Source of the DNA: Phoronis australis
Lineage: Eukaryota; Phoronida; Phoronidae
Direction of reading: 5' to 3'
DNA: 62,000 nt
Assembly (NCBI GenBank): GCA_002633005.1
Contig: NMRA01000271.1
Span: forward strand, 17,588-79,587
Part shown: one piece after another, positions 57,212 to 62,000 of the stretch
Numbering within the stretch: the stretch's first letter is position 1
How the letters are laid out: each line of letters begins with the position of its first letter
Program-made: the position numbers and the translations under genes
The notes under the pieces: generated by a model
Databases searched by the model: none
What the model was told of the DNA's origin: nothing
What the model saw: only the letters and a program-made list of their open reading frames with translations

Positions 57212-60200
57212 TCATCGCGGACACATGGCATGTCGCCCGCCATCTACCGGTACAAGAGCCGCAGTGATAAACGATGCAGCCTCAGAAGCAAGGAAGGCGA
57301 TAGCGCGTGCCACCTCATCAACTTCACCTGGACGTCCTAAGGCATGGGTCTGCCTAGAGCGCTCCAAAAACTGGAAAAATCGACAAATGGTAATTCACTT
57401 TTGCTACAATTTCTGCTCGTTTCAAACGTTTAAAAGTGGAGCTGACAATAAAAAAGAAGAAAAGCAAATCCCAACTAGTCACAAGTTACATTTACGTTTT
57501 ACTTGAGACCCCTATTTGTTACATTCGTGGTGCGAATTCGCCTATAAAAATGGGATCCACACGCTCAAGATTTGGATTCTGCCGGGTCTTGATCCCATCC
57601 GCAAGGAATTCTAACTAAACTAACTAGCTTTTTGGGTCTTTTTATTCAAGTTTCGGGGCATTTTTCTTGCTTAAATATTCTAAAGACTTTGGGTTATTTG
57701 TCAAAGCAGAGATGACGACGACGGAAGCTAATGACGAGGTGTAGGTTTGTAGATTTGTATTTTATATTTAGCGCATAATAAACTCAGTATATTTGTCTAC
57801 TTCTCTCTTGTTTCACTTCCTATGAGTTGTCACCATGGTTCTCTCCTATGCGATACGAACGACTGAAAAAAGTACACAACACTGCAAATATTTTTTATCG
57901 GCTACGAACAGTCGACATTTTAGAAACTAGGTGGATCAGTGCTGCTCGCTCCACCGATTCCCGTAACTTTCGGAAAGTGAAATACCTTTGCATAGACCTC
58001 TTCATTCATGCCGCCCCGTTTCTGTAGTTCTGTGACTACCACACCAGGGCTAGAAAATAGTGGAAGAGAACGTCCCGTAGTTTTAACACAGCTATGCTCA
58101 AAACGTTTGGGCATGACTGCATCTCGCCATGTTTAGCTGGCTCAAAAAACGAAAGTCGAGTAAGTATATTCACACAAAACCTCCCTCACTATTCCTTACC
58201 ATGATATTATTCCATTTCCGTTGCCAACTCAAGTTACAGGCAACGCTTACATCCCTCGTTTTCGAATTTGTAATTTTAGGGTTGGCCAATCCCAATAACA
58301 GTGGTGTGTAGTGGTAAAATTAGAGGTAAGTAGGCCCCCAAAGCCCACCGTATCACCTTGAGCACTGAACTTATGGTGTGTACGCGCTACGTTCAAATGC
58401 CAAAAGGTGGTTGACTGCGCCTACGTGCGCCTACGCCCCACTACAGCACTGCCCAATAAACTGTGAAGATTTACTTGGATCGCTGATGGCCTCGGTGTTC
58501 ATGTTGGTAGCGGAAATGGAACCCTACCACGGTCACGATAAGGAATATTATGAATATTATTATGGGATTACTTCGGTTTAATTCGTTTTTAGCCAGCTAA
58601 ACAATGCCAAATGAAGACTTGAGCAATTAGTCATTAGTTTAATTCGTTGCTTCATCTTACACGCTTTTTATCAAACATGGTAACTAATTAGAAAGCGTCT
58701 AAATGTTAAGGTTTTATGGGACCGANCGTTCAAATGCCAAAAGGTGGTTGACTGCGCCTACGTGCGCCTACGCCCCACTACAGCACTGCCCAATAAACTG
58801 TGAAGATTTACTTGGATCGCTGATGGCCTCGGTATTCATGTTGGTAGCGGAAATGGAACCCTACCACGGTCACGATAAGGAATATTATGAATATTATTAT
58901 GGGATTACTTCGGTTTAATTCGTTTTTAGCCAGCTAAACAATGCCAAATGAAGACTTGAGCAATTAGTCATTAGTTTAATTCGTTGCTTCATCTTACACG
59001 CTTTTTATCAAACATGGTAACTAATTAGAAAGCGTCTAAATGTTAAGGTTTTATGGGACCGATTTTGTGAACAATTTGAGCAAAATGATTAACTCGGATT
59101 GTTTTTCCAGCCGCTTTGAGACACAACTGGCTCACACGCACAAAGATCCCTGGGTTCACTATGACAGTCAAGAAAGGTACACACATCATACACTTGTATA
59201 GAAATGTCTTAAATTCAGGATAGGACTACAGATATTTCAGAAAACAGTAAATTTGTCAGGTTAATCGGAATGGCATTTTTCAAGAAACACAAGCCGATGG
59301 ATTTATCGTGTTCTAAATACTAACTTGACGCTGTTCACACGCACTCCTTTGGATGCTAGTTCCAGGGCCACACAGTTTGTGAACTGATCTAAGGCTGCCT
59401 TCGACATATTGTAGGCCAGAACGCCGGGGAACTGTAAAAAGAACGTCAATGGAACTTTACCGTGTTGCCGCGCCAATAGGTCCAAGGGCGTCTACGCGAA
59501 ACTGTGCTAATAAGCGAAACTCAAACGCATGCGCTAATATGCAAGCCATTTGGGTAAAAAATGGTCGAAAAAAGGCATTATTTCGGGTATAGGCCTATGT
59601 GTCTAAAGACGCGGCAATGGGGTATGTAGCTTGTATTCCGACCAAAACTTATGTTTCTTTCCAGAAATTAAATTTCAAATTCGGTCAGCACTACTTGCAA
59701 TCAGGCACGAAATAATCCCACATTCCTAACAAATAGCTTCATGATCGTTATGTTTCAGTAATGCAGCAGACTGCGCTTGTAGCTTGCATTTGCGACGAAA
59801 AGTTTTCGGTCGTGGAACGGAAACGGTGGTGTATTCAATCCCACAATTCAACATTCCAACATTACCGAACAACATTTGGCTAGGTTAGGATGGCACGTTC
59901 CTGAGCATACTCGTGATGCACTTGTCTTTCATTTGCGTGTTATAACGAGTTTTGCGAGATCTTGCTTTTCTCACAAGAAGCTACAGGTCTACGGAACGTT
60001 CTCCAGACTTCAACTGCAGAAGTACCTTCGCGTACAACCGAGGCTGCTTCCCGCCACTATAGACTTGTTAAAACAGATTTTGCAAGATCAAGCAAGTATT
60101 CGATATATAACGCCATGCACTAGTTGTCTCGCGGCTAGAGAAATTTAGCCCAATTCACGTGCTCTCACTGAAAATACCTGGCAATATGTCGCGTAATCTC

Positions 60201-60935
60201 GCGTCGTTTTGCTTTCCTAGCGAGGTCCAAGCGTTACTGAACTCTACCCCAAAGGGCATGACTTCACTGGCTTTCACTGGAACGGTCCCTTTCCATGCGG
60301 AACGGGCCCCAAGTGGCAACAATAATTATCAACAAACCTTACTAAGTGTGCAGGTGGTGCAGTAATGAGGCCTATAATTTCACGATTCGGCGAGCGTCAC
60401 AACCAAAAGATATCAAGGAGAAGTATTACGAAAATCAGAGGGTAGTAACTGAGTAAAATAATCTGATTCTCCGGAACTCATATGGATTCCAGTAACTGGA
60501 ATTTTATTTAAACATTCTCACACGAGAAGAGGTGGAAGACAAACACTGCACATGAAGTACCTTATCCAGAGTACAATTAGCATTTGATTCCCAGTTCTTT
60601 CATAAAGCTCCATACGTCCCCACACAGATGAGGGGCCCTCCTCGCAGGGACATTTCCTTACAAAACTTGGAAAATTATGGCAATAGGGGAAAATGAAAAT
60701 TCTGGCGATAGGGGTGTGAGAAAATTTTGTAATGATCGAGGATAGGGGTGAAAATTGTGACAACCAATGGGGTCCCAAACTATATACACCGTTAGGGTCT
60801 CCGTGAGACCGCGATCCGGCACTACATGTGGGACTACTTACAGCTCGCAGGCCACACACGCTGGACACGTTAACAATATTTCCCTTAGACTTCTCAAGAT
60901 GGGGTACTGCTAACATAGTCAGATAATAAATGGAT
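57212..60935 (-). CDS. Classical short-chain dehydrogenase/reductase (SDR), C-terminal 140 aa in 4 exons; 5' part beyond window
   Basis: Exons are 60935-60842, 59431-59325, 58049-57986 and 57370-57212. All have consensus borders (GTAAGT, GTTAGT, GTATTT) and phases that join in frame, and an Asn codon is rebuilt between exons 2 and 3. The order of motifs is that of classical SDRs: GNIVNVSSV (catalytic Ser), the YNMSK active site (Tyr-x-x-x-Lys), then RVNSVNPGVV, EVARAIAFLASEAASFITAA and PVDGGRHAM. These enzymes are NAD(P)-dependent oxidoreductases. Substrate cannot be told. The N-terminal TGxxxGIG cofactor motif was not found up to base 62000. Exon 1 here starts in phase 2, so upstream exons must exist. 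Confidence 0.88.
58390..58725 (+). repeat. 336-bp direct repeat, left copy
   Basis: Repeated immediately at 58727-59062 with one visible mismatch (TCGGTGTTC versus TCGGTATTC), separated only by a single N. Confidence 0.9.
58727..59062 (+). repeat. 336-bp direct repeat, right copy
   Basis: The second copy of the unit, within an SDR intron. It probably reflects an unmerged contig overlap. Confidence 0.9.
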
Positions 60936-61600
60936 CTGAAAAAACAGCGAAAGAACGAACATCGACCAGGATAAGGGTTTGTGATAGTGAATGACTTTTA
61001 CAAGCAAAACTGAAAAAAGAACTGCGAAATTTAAAAAAGACAAATACCACATGAAGTCACGTTTAAAGCGATAAATATGCACGCACAAATGTCAGGCCAC
61101 AAATTCAAAACTTAGTTCTGACCGGTACTTACCCCGACACATTTGAGACCTATGCTTACCCACTAAAAAATCGCCAGCCAGAATTTCAGCTGACACCACG
61201 TATTGCTTTTTTAAAAATTTGTACAAAAGCAGACAAGTCCATGATTTGCCTAGCCAGGAGTAAAAGAAAAAATTAAATCCCAATCCATTTTACTCAACTC
61301 AGGTGGATTTTCTCACAACTGAGTAAAAATGAATACCGCCCTGCCGACTCGATTTTCGAAAAAACACAGACCAGAACCAACTATGCTTATCAACCTTATC
61401 TTTGGACATAATATGTTCAGCAATGTAGGATTATTTCGTATTTTCTAACGTAGCACCATGCTGGGGGAGGATAGTGCAGCCCCATTTTTTGATTGGTAGA
61501 TGGTCCCGATCTTAAATTTCCAATTCCAAAACTGCTCTTACAAACTATCACGCTTTTATTTTTTACCTGTTCAAACATTGTAATTGTACCACACGGGCAG
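60936..61600. other. Probable SDR intron, no exon recognised
   Basis: No motif of the SDR N-terminal half was found on the minus strand. Splice-like sites around 61130-61160 do not yield SDR-like peptide. Confidence 0.4.
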
Positions 61601-61821
61601 TCTCTCCTGACGCAGTCTCGCCTGTCACAGTCTCGCTTGACGCAGTCTCGCCTGACGCAGTCTTGCCTGACACAGTCTCGCCTGACACAGTCTCGCCTGA
61701 CGCAGTCTCGCCTGACGCTGTCTCGTCTGGCGCAGTCTCGCCTGGCGCAGTCTCCCCTCACGCAGTCTCACCTCACGCAGTCTCACCTCACATAGTCTCA
61801 CCTGACGCAGTCTCACCTGAC
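61601..61821. repeat. 15-bp minisatellite (CCTGACGCAGTCTCG)n
   Basis: About fifteen units of a 15-bp word with point variants. Because 15 is a multiple of three, several frames on both strands stay open. No protein is implied. Confidence 0.9.
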
Positions 61822-62000
61822 ATTAATGTTGAATATTCGGTCGTACTGTTCTAATGACGTCTGATCAATGGCGCCACTTTCTTGTATTCCTGCATTGTTC
61901 ACCTATAAAGAACAACTTGGGTGTACTTCGTTTCACTTCAAAAAACAGCAAACCAATTCCGAACCCAATTTTACGTGACCAGAAATTCAATTTCCTTAAA

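Noticed and set aside
61417-61854. Arg/Asp/Cys-rich and Pro/Ser-rich frames over the minisatellite
   Set aside because: The 15-bp repeat keeps frames open in either direction without any flanking coding signal.
1-62000. CRISPR arrays, prokaryotic operons or terminators
   Set aside because: None seen. The tandem repeats are satellites or coding repeats in a spliced eukaryotic genome.

Overview
The window is eukaryotic nuclear DNA. It has intron-split genes with GT/AG borders, abundant MITE-like inverted-repeat elements, tRNA-derived SINE heads, a Penelope-like retroelement and a Tc1/mariner remnant, about 40% GC, and a few assembly Ns. Secreted WAP-domain proteins, a metazoan-type SDR and CTCF-like motifs point to an animal, most likely a marine invertebrate bilaterian. 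I cannot name the phylum from the sequence alone.

The main content is a head-to-tail array, all on the minus strand, of four paralogous small secreted cysteine-rich genes. From left to right I call them D (635-5938), A (11234-15259), B (20697-29853) and C (33491-56059). They share one architecture: signal peptide; two short exon-sized modules, each with C-X5-C-X4-C spacing; and a C-terminal eight-cysteine WAP (four-disulfide core) exon. All exon borders and phases were read directly. Signal and module exons join in phase 0, and the module-2/WAP junction is phase 1 and always rebuilds a Gly codon. A and B also share introns, a TATA-containing promoter and flanks, so they come from a segmental duplication. 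D is the most diverged copy. C fits only if it has an intron of about 20 kb (33.64-53.56 kb) full of transposons and containing other ORFs.

B has an unusual C-terminus. A (GAT)n microsatellite inside its last exon encodes a poly-Asp stretch, and a MITE inserted just before the ancestral stop supplies a new basic tail of about 40 residues. Intron 4 of B carries a 450-bp higher-order tandem repeat made of three ~150-bp monomer types. Each monomer carries one CTCF-core-like motif (11 in total, all in one orientation), and a 5'-truncated Penelope-like element abuts the array.

The 33.7-53.5 kb stretch contains several MITE families; decayed transposon ORFs at 36-38 kb; a 96-bp-repeat coding exon running into a 416-N gap at 39.7-40.8 kb; a possible chromo-like exon at 42.2 kb; KDZ-transposase-associated-like Cys/His exons at 44.2-44.9 kb; and two unrecognised single-exon genes at 51.2-52.5 kb. 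At the right edge, four exons of a classical short-chain dehydrogenase (57212-60935, minus) are read, and its N-terminal half lies beyond the window. A 336-bp near-perfect duplication around a single N at 58726 inside that gene is probably an assembly join. A 15-bp minisatellite lies at 61.6-61.8 kb.
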